A stretch of DNA of 33,500 nucleotides from CAYVFC01 sp964450715 (GCA_964450715.1 CAYVFC010000091.1:1-33500), one strand, 5' to 3'. Shown: positions 16,901 to 26,215, counted from the stretch's first letter. Program-made: numbers and translations. Notes: a model not told the origin generated them from the sequence alone.

Positions 16901-19900
16901 GTGTGCGACAGCTGCAGCGAGGACCCGTTCAACGACGCGGACAGCGACGATTACTGCGCGAACCAGGACAACTGCCCGCTGGACAGCAATCCCGGTCAGG
17001 GAGATGCTGACTTGGACGGCAAGGGCGATGCCTGCGACGGCTGTCCTCTGGACGCGGACAACGACGCGGACCAGGACACGGTCTGCGGCAACCTGGACAA
17101 CTGCCCGAGCGTGGCCAACGAGGAACAGACCGATACGGACAGCGACGGGGCGGGCAACGCCTGCGACGACGATGACGACGACGACGGGGAGCCGGACGGG
17201 AGCGACAACTGCCCGCTGGTACCCAACCCGGGCCAGGCCGACAGCGACAGCGACGGCATCGGGGACGCCTGCGACGGTGACCAGGACGGCGACGGGGTGA
17301 CCGACGAGGCAGACAACTGCCCGAACACGGTCAATCCCCTGCAGGAGAACGGCGACGGCGACACGTTTGGCGACGCCTGCGACAACTGCCCGAGCATTAC
17401 CAACGAAAACCAGGCGGACGCGGATAGCGACGGCAAGGGCGATGCCTGCGACAACTGCCCGGACCAGGTCAACCCCGGCCAGATCGACGACGACGGCGAC
17501 GGGCTGGGCAATGCCTGCGACGACTGCGACCTGGATCCGGACAACGACGCGGACTCGGACGGGCTGTGCGCTGACCTGGACAACTGCCCGAACGCGGCCA
17601 ACCCGGGCCAGCAGGATGGCGACGGCGACAATGTGGGAGATGCCTGCGACAACTGCCTCTCGACCGCTAACCCGAGCCAGGCCGACGGCGACGGCGACGG
17701 CAAGGGCGACTTGTGCGACAACTGCCCGGGCACGGCCAACAGCGATCAGCAGGACAGCGACGGCGACGGAAACGGCGATGTCTGCGACCCCTGTCCCCTG
17801 GACGAGGCCGACGACGTGGACGATGACGGAGTGTGCGGCAACCTGGACAACTGCCCGACCACACCCAACAGCGGCCAGACCGACAGCGACGGCGACGCCC
17901 TCGGCAATGCCTGTGACGCCTGCTCCGAGGACCCGGACAACGACGTGGACGGCGACGATGTGTGCGGCAACCTGGACAACTGCCCCGGCACCTGGAACGA
18001 GCTGCAGACCGACAGCGACAGCGACGCCCTCGGCGACGCCTGCGACGACTGCGACTTCGACCCGGACAACGACGCGGACGGCGACGGGGTCTGCGGCGAC
18101 CTGGACAACTGCCCGGGAACGGCCAACGCCGGACAGACCGATGCGGACAGCGACGACCTGGGCGATGCCTGCGACGCCTGCTCCGAGGACCCCAATAACG
18201 ACATCGACGACGACGGGTACTGCGGGAACGTGGACAACTGCCCCAGCATCTCCAACCCGGGCCAGGAGAACAACGACGGCGACGCGCAGGGCGACGCCTG
18301 CGACGCGGACGACGACAACGACGGCGACCCGGATGCCAACGACTGCGCCGACTTCGACCCGGACATCTACCACGGAGCCGAGGAGCTCTGCGACGGGGTG
18401 GACAACAACTGCGTGAACGGCATCGACGAGGGCTGCTGGACGGTGTTCGAGTATACGCCGAGCAACTTCGATCCGCTGGACGGAAGCATCGACCTGAACA
18501 ACAGCGGGGACGTCATCCTGAACTGCGGCAACGACCCGGCGCCGCCGACCTTTGATTCGGACTCACTGAGCTACCCGCAATGGTGCGCCGGCCAGCCGCA
18601 ACCCCCGCCGGTGATCCTGCCGCAGACCGACGGTCCCCCGGTGGTCGTGCTGCCCTTCTGGGATCTCACCGTCTCCTCGGGCACCACCCTGAAGCTGACC
18701 GGTACGCGGCCGGTTATACTCGCGGTATACGGCAACGCCAACATCGCCGGACAGGTGGATGCCAGCGCGGAGGGCGCGACCCCGGGCCCGGGGGCCGACT
18801 ACAGCGACTGTTCTGACGTGGAAGGCAATGACGACACCTCGAGCAGCAGCGGCGGAAGCGGTGGCGGTGGCGGCGGCTTCGGGAAATCGGGCGGTAGCGG
18901 CGGAAGCGGTCGCGGCGGCGCGGGCTCGGTCTCCGGCGGTGCGGTGGTGGGCAACGTCGAGCTGGTACCGTTGCGGGGCGGCTGCTCGGGCGGTAGCGGC
19001 GGTTCGGGCACGAGCGGCTCGGGCGGACGCCAGGGCGGCGGCGGCGGCGGTGCGGTGCAGATCTCGGCAGCCGGGGGGCTAACCATCAGCGGCACGGTCT
19101 CGACCGCAGGCGGTAAAGGGCATAAGGGCACCGATCAGGAAGACGGCGGCGGCGGCGGCGGCAGCGGGGGAGCGGTGTTGTTGGAGGGCGGCACGGTATC
19201 CATCAGCGGCACGGCCAACATCACCGCCAACGGCGGCAGCGGAGCGTCGGGGCAGGACGGCGACGACGCCGATAACGCGCAGGACGGCAATCCCGGCAGC
19301 CAGACCGGAACCTCGCGCGCGACCGGAGGTACGGGCAACGCCGGCGGAAACGGCGGGCTGGGCGGCGCGGCCTCCGGCTCCGCGACGGGCGGCGGAAACG
19401 GCGAGGAGGAGTGCGGCATCTTCGGCTGGCCGTGCTGGGACGGCGCCGGAGGCGGAGGCGGCGGCGGCGGCGTGGGCCGCATCCGCATCAACCGGGCCTC
19501 GGTCTGTGCGCCACTGGGCACCTATAGCCCGATGCCCGTGGTGGACTGCCCGGCCTGCGGCGGTACCTGCTTCGAAACTCCCCCGGACTCGAGCTGCACC
19601 AAGCTCACCTACGGCGGGCACGTCTACTACTATTGCACCAACAACCGCAGCTGGACGAATGCCGATACGCGTTGCACCGATATCTACATGTATCTGGTGC
19701 GGATCGACGACGCGAGCGAGAACGGCTTCGTCCAGGGGCTCATCAGCGGGGAGACCTGGCTCGGCGCCAATGATCGCGAAAGCGAGGGCGTATGGGTGTG
19801 GCCGGACAACGGCGACCAGTTCTGGCAGGGAGATGGAGGCGGAAGCCCGGTGGGCGGGTTGTACAACAGCTGGAGCGGGAGCGAGCCCAACAACTCCGGC

Positions 19901-19996
19901 TTCCTGGGAGAGGATTGCGCCTTTATCAATACCGGCGGCGGCTGGGTCGACACGGGGTGTAGCGAATCCAGGGACTACCTGTGCGAGGGGAGCTGA
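13967..19996 (+). CDS. Giant surface lipoprotein A: MopE-like motif, TSP3 stalk, C-type lectin domain
   Basis: A 2009-residue predicted lipoprotein. ATG 13967 was chosen because AAGGGG precedes it and lipoprotein B starts at the matching place; an upstream ATG at 13901 lies in the MITE-like palindrome. The lipobox is LVAAC39, then DVYDEGLL. Next come a Gly/Ser/Pro linker, two MopE-like motifs (CDGEDNDCDDQVDEG and CDGKDNDCDEEVDEG), about 33 calcium-type thrombospondin type 3 units (DxDxDGxGDxCD...DNCP), and another MopE-like motif (CDGVDNNCVNGIDEG). A probably beta-rich segment leads to a Gly-rich stretch and a C-type lectin domain with E1973-P-N. The usual WND is W1993-V-D. It probably forms a long calcium-stiffened stalk carrying a glycan-binding tip. 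Function is inferred from domains only. Confidence 0.88.
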   Translation: MQVELNSSGAPLPRNGVRSCGLPCLPLLAFACAALVAACDVYDEGLLDDTSDAATRTDAATGDAGGSGGSGGSAGSPEPGPFPDSGIDAGVCQPGDDPGCPLICPEVCDGEDNDCDDQVDEGELWADWGSECSSGVGECRMTGSLVCDPSDPAGPLVCDAEPFERQAEQCDGKDNDCDEEVDEGFPDTDSDGDADCVDTEDDGDGVVDTVDNCPEVANRDQTDTDGDGRGDACDEDDDDDGVLDGEDNCPLLDVADQSDLDGDGVGNPCDEDVDGDDALDVQDNCLLLYNPQQTDTDRDGDGDDCDDDDDGDGVADGDDNCPLHANPLQEDADSDGAGDPCDEDRDGDGVLDVDDNCPEIPNVDQTDTDTDGLGNICDGDDDGDLIDDEVDNCPLDYDPSRSDADSDGTEDACDEDDDADGISDVDDNCRLIPNVDQTDSDSDGQGDACDEDEDGDGVTDEVDNCPFVANPGQEDADSDTKGDACDVCPLDELDDADSDGFCGDLDNCPEDHNPLQGDADSDGTGDACDVCPADPLDDIDADGVCGDLDNCPFTSNDQQNSDGDALGDACDNCPTDDNIGQEDGDTDSVGDACDDCPVDPLNDSDGDGVCGDVDNCPVTANSEQSDVDSDGAGDACDPCPDDFYDDGDSDGFCGDVDNCPLDPNPGQQDGDDDGIGNLCDACSEDPGNDADSDGLCGNLDNCPNAANPGQQDGDGDQIGDACDPCPDYAGNDPDNDGTCEDVDNCPGQYNQDQVDSDDDGAGDVCDPCPLDADDDADSDTWCANEDNCLGVSNPLQADSDNDGAGNACDPCPQDPDDDADSDTWCADEDNCPLVSNPGQENADGDLLGDACDGCPNDPANDVDKDGDCGDLDNCPATANPEQEDADNDGLGDVCDNCPNDADNDTDGDDVCGDLDNCPATPNPTQADADSDGLGNPCDDCPDDPDNDTDGDEVCGNLDNCPATANGSQLDGDGDGIGDVCDSCSEDPFNDADSDDYCANQDNCPLDSNPGQGDADLDGKGDACDGCPLDADNDADQDTVCGNLDNCPSVANEEQTDTDSDGAGNACDDDDDDDGEPDGSDNCPLVPNPGQADSDSDGIGDACDGDQDGDGVTDEADNCPNTVNPLQENGDGDTFGDACDNCPSITNENQADADSDGKGDACDNCPDQVNPGQIDDDGDGLGNACDDCDLDPDNDADSDGLCADLDNCPNAANPGQQDGDGDNVGDACDNCLSTANPSQADGDGDGKGDLCDNCPGTANSDQQDSDGDGNGDVCDPCPLDEADDVDDDGVCGNLDNCPTTPNSGQTDSDGDALGNACDACSEDPDNDVDGDDVCGNLDNCPGTWNELQTDSDSDALGDACDDCDFDPDNDADGDGVCGDLDNCPGTANAGQTDADSDDLGDACDACSEDPNNDIDDDGYCGNVDNCPSISNPGQENNDGDAQGDACDADDDNDGDPDANDCADFDPDIYHGAEELCDGVDNNCVNGIDEGCWTVFEYTPSNFDPLDGSIDLNNSGDVILNCGNDPAPPTFDSDSLSYPQWCAGQPQPPPVILPQTDGPPVVVLPFWDLTVSSGTTLKLTGTRPVILAVYGNANIAGQVDASAEGATPGPGADYSDCSDVEGNDDTSSSSGGSGGGGGGFGKSGGSGGSGRGGAGSVSGGAVVGNVELVPLRGGCSGGSGGSGTSGSGGRQGGGGGGAVQISAAGGLTISGTVSTAGGKGHKGTDQEDGGGGGGSGGAVLLEGGTVSISGTANITANGGSGASGQDGDDADNAQDGNPGSQTGTSRATGGTGNAGGNGGLGGAASGSATGGGNGEEECGIFGWPCWDGAGGGGGGGGVGRIRINRASVCAPLGTYSPMPVVDCPACGGTCFETPPDSSCTKLTYGGHVYYYCTNNRSWTNADTRCTDIYMYLVRIDDASENGFVQGLISGETWLGANDRESEGVWVWPDNGDQFWQGDGGGSPVGGLYNSWSGSEPNNSGFLGEDCAFINTGGGWVDTGCSESRDYLCEGS
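14525..18345 (+). repeat. Thrombospondin type 3 repeat array in lipoprotein A
   Basis: I count 33 units of the form DNCPxxxNxxQxDxDxDGxGDxCD by eye. Short units alternate with longer ones that carry an extra Cys pair (D-x-C-P...DGxCGxLDNCP). Asp codons (mostly GAC) dominate, which explains the long spurious antisense reading frame over the array. Confidence 0.9.
14951..18764 (+). repeat. 3.8-kb identical direct repeat, copy 1
   Basis: Every stretch compared between 14951-18764 and 21179-24992 is the same at a constant offset of 6228 bp with no indel. The right edge is sharp (first difference at 18765, G against A). The left edge is ragged, with differences at 14950 and 14939 and more upstream. 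Confidence 0.9.
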
Positions 19997-20197
19997 GGCC
20001 GAGGCTTCGATCGAAGATCGACGAAGCCACGACGATTTCAAAATAGCTAGAGCCTGTATTCCTCATTACTACATAGGGATACAAAACCAGACTTGTCGGG
20101 TTGAATAGAGCAGCCCCGGCGACATTATATATAGGGTGTTATCTCTTTTCCTTCGGGTGTCGTTTCCGTAGCGGAGACGTTGCCAAGGGGGTTGTGT
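19997..20197 (+). other. Spacer between lipoproteins A and B
   Basis: No gene is seen in this 201-bp spacer. A hairpin pairs GGCTTCG (20003-20009) with CGAAGCC (20022-20028) just after the lipoprotein A stop, without a T run; it could be a weak terminator. The promoter-like block of lipoprotein B follows. Confidence 0.55.
20081..20132 (+). promoter_or_regulatory. Candidate promoter of lipoproteins B and C
   Basis: Positions 20081-20105 match the block upstream of lipoprotein A at 24 of 25 bases. TTGAAT (20101-20106) is a plausible -35; TTATAT (20125-20130) or the overlapping TATATA (20127-20132) is a plausible -10 with 18-20 bp spacing. The start codon lies about 65 bp downstream. Confidence 0.55.
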
Positions 20198-23100
20198 ATG
20201 CAAAATGGGCTTGCGGTGGTGAACCCCTCTGGCGCCGGTAGAGCGGCGAGGAAACGCCGTGCAATCAGGCTGCTGTTTCTGTTATCAGCAGCTACCGCCT
20301 TGCTCGCCTCTTGCGATGCATATGACGAAGCCCTCCTGGAATCCTCCGAGGACGCCGCAGTCGCGCAGCACGCGGCCGGCGAGGATGGAGGCGGCGGCAC
20401 GGGCGGTCTGGGCGGAGGCGGTGGAGGCCCGGACCCGGTTCCGGACAGCGGGATCGACGCCGGTGTCTGCCAGCCGAACGACGATCCGGGCTGCCCGCTG
20501 ATCTGCCCGGAGGTTTGCGACGGCGAGGACAACGACTGCGACGACCGGGTGGACGAGGGCGAGCTGTGGGCCGACTGGGGCAGCGAGTGCTCGGCCGGCG
20601 TGGGCGAATGCCGGGTCAGGGGCTCGCTGGTCTGCAACCAGAGCGATCCCGCCGGTCCCTTGGTCTGCGACGCAGAGGCTCTCGAGCGGCAGCCCGAGCA
20701 GTGCGACGGCAAGGATAACGATTGCGACGAGACCGTCGATGAGGGCTTCGCAGACACGGACAGCGACGGCGAAGCCGACTGCGTGGACGAGGACGACGAT
20801 AGCGACGGCGTGGTCGATTCCGTGGACAACTGCCCCGAGACCGAGAACCTGAAGCAGGAGGACTTCGACGGCGACGGCCTGGGCGATGCTTGCGACGAGG
20901 ACGACGACGGCGACGGTCTGCTCGATGGCGACGACAACTGCCCGCTGCTGGCCACCGCCGACCAGTCGGACCTGGACGGGGACGGCGAGGGCGACCGCTG
21001 CGACGAGGACGACGACGGCGACGAGGTGCCCGACCTGCGGGACAACTGCCCTGTGCTCTACAACCCGTCGCAGACCGACACCGACCGGGACGGCGACGGC
21101 GACGATTGCGATAACGACGACGACGGCGACGGGGTCGCGGATGGCGACGACAACTGTCCGCTTCACACCAACCCGCTACAGGAGGACGCGGACTCGGACG
21201 GGGCGGGCGATCCCTGCGACGAGGACCGGGACGGCGACGGAGTGCTCGATGTTGACGACAACTGCCCGGAGATCCCCAACGTCGACCAGACCGATACGGA
21301 CACGGACGGCCTGGGCAATATCTGCGACGGCGACGACGACGGTGATCTCATCGACGACGAGGTGGACAACTGCCCGCTGGACTACGACCCATCGCGCAGC
21401 GACGCGGACAGCGACGGTACCGAGGACGCGTGCGACGAGGATGACGACGCAGATGGTATATCCGATGTAGACGACAACTGCCGGCTGATCCCCAACGTCG
21501 ACCAGACCGACAGCGACAGCGACGGCCAGGGCGACGCCTGCGACGAGGACGAGGACGGCGACGGGGTGACCGACGAGGTGGACAACTGCCCCTTTGTGGC
21601 CAACCCGGGACAGGAGGATGCCGATAGCGACACCAAGGGCGACGCCTGCGACGTGTGCCCGCTGGATGAGCTGGACGACGCGGACAGCGACGGGTTCTGC
21701 GGCGACCTGGACAACTGCCCGGAAGACCACAACCCGCTGCAAGGGGACGCGGACAGCGACGGCACCGGGGACGCCTGCGACGTCTGCCCGGCCGACCCGC
21801 TCGACGATATCGACGCGGACGGGGTCTGCGGCGACCTGGACAACTGCCCCTTCACCAGCAACGACCAGCAGAACAGCGACGGCGACGCGCTGGGCGACGC
21901 CTGCGACAACTGCCCGACCGACGACAATATCGGCCAAGAAGACGGCGACACCGATTCGGTGGGAGACGCCTGCGACGACTGCCCGGTAGACCCGCTCAAC
22001 GACAGCGACGGCGACGGCGTGTGCGGCGACGTGGACAACTGCCCGGTCACGGCCAACAGCGAGCAGAGCGACGTGGACTCGGACGGGGCCGGCGACGCCT
22101 GCGACCCCTGCCCGGACGACTTCTATGACGACGGCGACAGCGACGGCTTCTGCGGCGACGTGGACAACTGCCCGCTCGACCCCAACCCCGGACAGCAGGA
22201 CGGCGACGACGACGGCATCGGAAACCTGTGCGACGCCTGCTCCGAGGACCCGGGCAACGACGCCGACTCGGACGGGCTGTGCGGCAACCTGGACAACTGC
22301 CCCAACGCGGCCAACCCGGGGCAGCAGGACGGCGACGGCGACCAGATCGGCGACGCCTGCGACCCCTGCCCGGACTACGCGGGCAACGACCCGGACAACG
22401 ACGGCACCTGCGAGGACGTGGACAACTGCCCCGGGCAGTACAACCAGGACCAGGTCGACTCGGATGACGATGGCGCGGGCGACGTCTGCGACCCCTGTCC
22501 CCTGGACGCGGACGACGACGCGGACTCGGACACCTGGTGCGCGAATGAAGACAACTGCCTCGGGGTCTCCAACCCGCTGCAGGCCGACTCGGACAACGAC
22601 GGCGCGGGCAATGCCTGCGACCCGTGTCCCCAGGACCCGGACGACGACGCGGACTCGGACACCTGGTGCGCGGATGAAGACAACTGCCCGCTGGTGAGCA
22701 ACCCGGGACAGGAAAACGCGGACGGCGACCTGCTGGGCGATGCCTGCGACGGCTGCCCGAACGACCCGGCCAACGACGTGGACAAGGACGGCGACTGCGG
22801 CGACCTGGACAACTGCCCGGCGACGGCCAACCCGGAGCAAGAGGACGCGGACAACGACGGCCTGGGCGACGTCTGTGACAACTGTCCCAATGACGCGGAC
22901 AACGACACGGACGGCGACGACGTGTGCGGCGACCTGGACAACTGCCCGGCGACGCCCAACCCGACTCAGGCCGACGCGGACAGCGACGGCCTGGGCAACC
23001 CTTGTGACGACTGCCCCGATGACCCGGACAACGACACGGACGGCGACGAGGTGTGCGGCAACCTGGACAACTGCCCGGCGACGGCCAACGGCAGCCAGCT

Positions 23101-26100
23101 CGACGGTGACGGCGACGGCATCGGCGACGTGTGCGACAGCTGCAGCGAGGACCCGTTCAACGACGCGGACAGCGACGATTACTGCGCGAACCAGGACAAC
23201 TGCCCGCTGGACAGCAATCCCGGTCAGGGAGATGCTGACTTGGACGGCAAGGGCGATGCCTGCGACGGCTGTCCTCTGGACGCGGACAACGACGCGGACC
23301 AGGACACGGTCTGCGGCAACCTGGACAACTGCCCGAGCGTGGCCAACGAGGAACAGACCGATACGGACAGCGACGGGGCGGGCAACGCCTGCGACGACGA
23401 TGACGACGACGACGGGGAGCCGGACGGGAGCGACAACTGCCCGCTGGTACCCAACCCGGGCCAGGCCGACAGCGACAGCGACGGCATCGGGGACGCCTGC
23501 GACGGTGACCAGGACGGCGACGGGGTGACCGACGAGGCAGACAACTGCCCGAACACGGTCAATCCCCTGCAGGAGAACGGCGACGGCGACACGTTTGGCG
23601 ACGCCTGCGACAACTGCCCGAGCATTACCAACGAAAACCAGGCGGACGCGGATAGCGACGGCAAGGGCGATGCCTGCGACAACTGCCCGGACCAGGTCAA
23701 CCCCGGCCAGATCGACGACGACGGCGACGGGCTGGGCAATGCCTGCGACGACTGCGACCTGGATCCGGACAACGACGCGGACTCGGACGGGCTGTGCGCT
23801 GACCTGGACAACTGCCCGAACGCGGCCAACCCGGGCCAGCAGGATGGCGACGGCGACAATGTGGGAGATGCCTGCGACAACTGCCTCTCGACCGCTAACC
23901 CGAGCCAGGCCGACGGCGACGGCGACGGCAAGGGCGACTTGTGCGACAACTGCCCGGGCACGGCCAACAGCGATCAGCAGGACAGCGACGGCGACGGAAA
24001 CGGCGATGTCTGCGACCCCTGTCCCCTGGACGAGGCCGACGACGTGGACGATGACGGAGTGTGCGGCAACCTGGACAACTGCCCGACCACACCCAACAGC
24101 GGCCAGACCGACAGCGACGGCGACGCCCTCGGCAATGCCTGTGACGCCTGCTCCGAGGACCCGGACAACGACGTGGACGGCGACGATGTGTGCGGCAACC
24201 TGGACAACTGCCCCGGCACCTGGAACGAGCTGCAGACCGACAGCGACAGCGACGCCCTCGGCGACGCCTGCGACGACTGCGACTTCGACCCGGACAACGA
24301 CGCGGACGGCGACGGGGTCTGCGGCGACCTGGACAACTGCCCGGGAACGGCCAACGCCGGACAGACCGATGCGGACAGCGACGACCTGGGCGATGCCTGC
24401 GACGCCTGCTCCGAGGACCCCAATAACGACATCGACGACGACGGGTACTGCGGGAACGTGGACAACTGCCCCAGCATCTCCAACCCGGGCCAGGAGAACA
24501 ACGACGGCGACGCGCAGGGCGACGCCTGCGACGCGGACGACGACAACGACGGCGACCCGGATGCCAACGACTGCGCCGACTTCGACCCGGACATCTACCA
24601 CGGAGCCGAGGAGCTCTGCGACGGGGTGGACAACAACTGCGTGAACGGCATCGACGAGGGCTGCTGGACGGTGTTCGAGTATACGCCGAGCAACTTCGAT
24701 CCGCTGGACGGAAGCATCGACCTGAACAACAGCGGGGACGTCATCCTGAACTGCGGCAACGACCCGGCGCCGCCGACCTTTGATTCGGACTCACTGAGCT
24801 ACCCGCAATGGTGCGCCGGCCAGCCGCAACCCCCGCCGGTGATCCTGCCGCAGACCGACGGTCCCCCGGTGGTCGTGCTGCCCTTCTGGGATCTCACCGT
24901 CTCCTCGGGCACCACCCTGAAGCTGACCGGTACGCGGCCGGTTATACTCGCGGTATACGGCAACGCCAACATCGCCGGACAGGTGGATGCCAACGCGAGC
25001 TACCAGACTCCGGGACCCGGAGGCAACGACTCGGATTGCGGAAACGGCGGAAACGGCTTGCACGATTCGACGGGTAATGACGGTAGCAATGGCGGAGGCG
25101 GGGGCGGCTTCGGCACTGCCGGCGGAACCGGCGGCAACGGTCACGACTGCACGGAGTGCGGCGGGGGCACCGCCGGCGCGATCTCGGGAACCGCCTCTCT
25201 GACGCCGCTACGGGGCGGTTGCAAGGGCGGAAACGGCGGCAGCGCCGGGAATAACGCCTATGGCGGCGGCGGCGGCGGAGCCGTGCAGATCTCGACGGCC
25301 GGCTCTCTTACCGTCAACGGCACGGTATCGGCCGCGGGCGGCGGCGGGCGCAAAGGTAGCAACGAGGAGGACGGCGGCGGAGGCGGCGGCAGCGGCGGAG
25401 CCATCCTGCTGGAGGGCGGCACGGTATCCATCGGCGGGACGGCCAATATCACCGCCAACGGCGGCAGCGGAGCGGCGGGACACGACACCAACGGAACCAA
25501 CGGCACGGACGGAAACAACGGCAGCCCGACCGGCACTTCGCGTGCCACCGGAGGGATCGGGGACTACGGGGGCGACGGGGGTCTGGGAGCAGCCTCGAGC
25601 GGCGGAGCGACCGGCGGCGGCAACGGCGAGGACGAATGCGTGACCTGGCTGATCGTCTGCCTGAACTGGGACGAGGGCGCCGGAGGGGGAGGCGGTGGCG
25701 GCGGCGTAGGCCGCATCCGCATCAACCAGGCCTCGACCTGCACGCCGTCGGGTACCTACAGCCCCTTGCCCTCGGTGGATTGCCCGGCCTGCGGCGGCAC
25801 CTGTTACGCCTCCCCGGACTCGAGCTGCACCGGCGGCAACCACGGCGGGCACAGCTACTACTACTGCACCAACACCCGAAGCTGGACCGACGCCAACACG
25901 CGCTGTACCGGCGTGGGTATGTACCTGGCGCGGATCGACGACTCCAGCGAGAACGGCTTCATCGAGGGGATCGCCGGCGCCAACCCCTGGATCGGCGCCA
26001 ACGACCGTTCTACCGAGGGCGCCTGGGTCTGGTCCAACAACAACCAGCTGTTCTGGCAAGGCGGAGTCACGCAGCCCGGCATGTACTCCAACTGGAACTC

Positions 26101-26215
26101 CGGGGAGCCCAATAACTCCGGCGGAGAGGATTGCGCCGAGATGTATGATGGAAGCGGCGTCTGGAACGACGTCAATTGCGGCGACGCCAAGGTCTACGTT
26201 TGTGAGGGAGATTAG
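20198..26215 (+). CDS. Giant surface lipoprotein B: MopE-like motif, TSP3 stalk, C-type lectin domain
   Basis: A 2005-residue paralog of lipoprotein A. ATG 20198 follows CCAAGGGGG, the same ribosome site as in A. A basic start (ARKRR) and hydrophobic stretch lead to the lipobox LLASC39, then DAYDEALL. MopE-like motifs, a type 3 repeat stalk, a third MopE-like motif, a beta-rich and Gly-rich part and a C-type lectin domain follow. The lectin domain keeps both classical calcium-site motifs, E1970-P-N and W1989-N-D; EPN is the motif linked to mannose-type sugar binding in animal C-type lectins. The first three stalk units differ from A, most of the stalk is identical to A, and the C-terminal part resembles lipoprotein C more than A. 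Lipoprotein C starts 24 bp after the stop, so the two are probably co-transcribed. Confidence 0.88.
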   Translation: MQNGLAVVNPSGAGRAARKRRAIRLLFLLSAATALLASCDAYDEALLESSEDAAVAQHAAGEDGGGGTGGLGGGGGGPDPVPDSGIDAGVCQPNDDPGCPLICPEVCDGEDNDCDDRVDEGELWADWGSECSAGVGECRVRGSLVCNQSDPAGPLVCDAEALERQPEQCDGKDNDCDETVDEGFADTDSDGEADCVDEDDDSDGVVDSVDNCPETENLKQEDFDGDGLGDACDEDDDGDGLLDGDDNCPLLATADQSDLDGDGEGDRCDEDDDGDEVPDLRDNCPVLYNPSQTDTDRDGDGDDCDNDDDGDGVADGDDNCPLHTNPLQEDADSDGAGDPCDEDRDGDGVLDVDDNCPEIPNVDQTDTDTDGLGNICDGDDDGDLIDDEVDNCPLDYDPSRSDADSDGTEDACDEDDDADGISDVDDNCRLIPNVDQTDSDSDGQGDACDEDEDGDGVTDEVDNCPFVANPGQEDADSDTKGDACDVCPLDELDDADSDGFCGDLDNCPEDHNPLQGDADSDGTGDACDVCPADPLDDIDADGVCGDLDNCPFTSNDQQNSDGDALGDACDNCPTDDNIGQEDGDTDSVGDACDDCPVDPLNDSDGDGVCGDVDNCPVTANSEQSDVDSDGAGDACDPCPDDFYDDGDSDGFCGDVDNCPLDPNPGQQDGDDDGIGNLCDACSEDPGNDADSDGLCGNLDNCPNAANPGQQDGDGDQIGDACDPCPDYAGNDPDNDGTCEDVDNCPGQYNQDQVDSDDDGAGDVCDPCPLDADDDADSDTWCANEDNCLGVSNPLQADSDNDGAGNACDPCPQDPDDDADSDTWCADEDNCPLVSNPGQENADGDLLGDACDGCPNDPANDVDKDGDCGDLDNCPATANPEQEDADNDGLGDVCDNCPNDADNDTDGDDVCGDLDNCPATPNPTQADADSDGLGNPCDDCPDDPDNDTDGDEVCGNLDNCPATANGSQLDGDGDGIGDVCDSCSEDPFNDADSDDYCANQDNCPLDSNPGQGDADLDGKGDACDGCPLDADNDADQDTVCGNLDNCPSVANEEQTDTDSDGAGNACDDDDDDDGEPDGSDNCPLVPNPGQADSDSDGIGDACDGDQDGDGVTDEADNCPNTVNPLQENGDGDTFGDACDNCPSITNENQADADSDGKGDACDNCPDQVNPGQIDDDGDGLGNACDDCDLDPDNDADSDGLCADLDNCPNAANPGQQDGDGDNVGDACDNCLSTANPSQADGDGDGKGDLCDNCPGTANSDQQDSDGDGNGDVCDPCPLDEADDVDDDGVCGNLDNCPTTPNSGQTDSDGDALGNACDACSEDPDNDVDGDDVCGNLDNCPGTWNELQTDSDSDALGDACDDCDFDPDNDADGDGVCGDLDNCPGTANAGQTDADSDDLGDACDACSEDPNNDIDDDGYCGNVDNCPSISNPGQENNDGDAQGDACDADDDNDGDPDANDCADFDPDIYHGAEELCDGVDNNCVNGIDEGCWTVFEYTPSNFDPLDGSIDLNNSGDVILNCGNDPAPPTFDSDSLSYPQWCAGQPQPPPVILPQTDGPPVVVLPFWDLTVSSGTTLKLTGTRPVILAVYGNANIAGQVDANASYQTPGPGGNDSDCGNGGNGLHDSTGNDGSNGGGGGGFGTAGGTGGNGHDCTECGGGTAGAISGTASLTPLRGGCKGGNGGSAGNNAYGGGGGGAVQISTAGSLTVNGTVSAAGGGGRKGSNEEDGGGGGGSGGAILLEGGTVSIGGTANITANGGSGAAGHDTNGTNGTDGNNGSPTGTSRATGGIGDYGGDGGLGAASSGGATGGGNGEDECVTWLIVCLNWDEGAGGGGGGGGVGRIRINQASTCTPSGTYSPLPSVDCPACGGTCYASPDSSCTGGNHGGHSYYYCTNTRSWTDANTRCTGVGMYLARIDDSSENGFIEGIAGANPWIGANDRSTEGAWVWSNNNQLFWQGGVTQPGMYSNWNSGEPNNSGGEDCAEMYDGSGVWNDVNCGDAKVYVCEGD
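20753..24573 (+). repeat. Thrombospondin type 3 repeat array in lipoprotein B
   Basis: The same unit order and count as in lipoprotein A. Only the first units (before about 21179) carry substitutions relative to A; the remainder belongs to the identical block. Confidence 0.9.
21179..24992 (+). repeat. 3.8-kb identical direct repeat, copy 2
   Basis: This is the second copy of 14951-18764 (offset 6228 bp). It begins inside the type 3 repeats and ends just after the conserved PVILAVYGNANIAGQVDA segment. Confidence 0.9.

Noticed and set aside
14336..18373. 1345-codon open frame on the - strand across the lipoprotein A stalk (and a like frame at 21176-24601)
   Set aside because: It is Val/Ala/Arg-rich and follows mechanically from GAC-dominated Asp codons on the + strand. 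It recurs in B only because the DNA is identical.
14673..18416. Thr/Ala/Arg-rich + strand frames within the stalks
   Set aside because: These are out-of-frame readings of the Asp-rich repeats with no ribosome sites or domain features.
14951..18764. CRISPR-like array, because of many short repeats
   Set aside because: The repeats are degenerate, in frame and encode thrombospondin type 3 units; there are no unique spacers of constant length.
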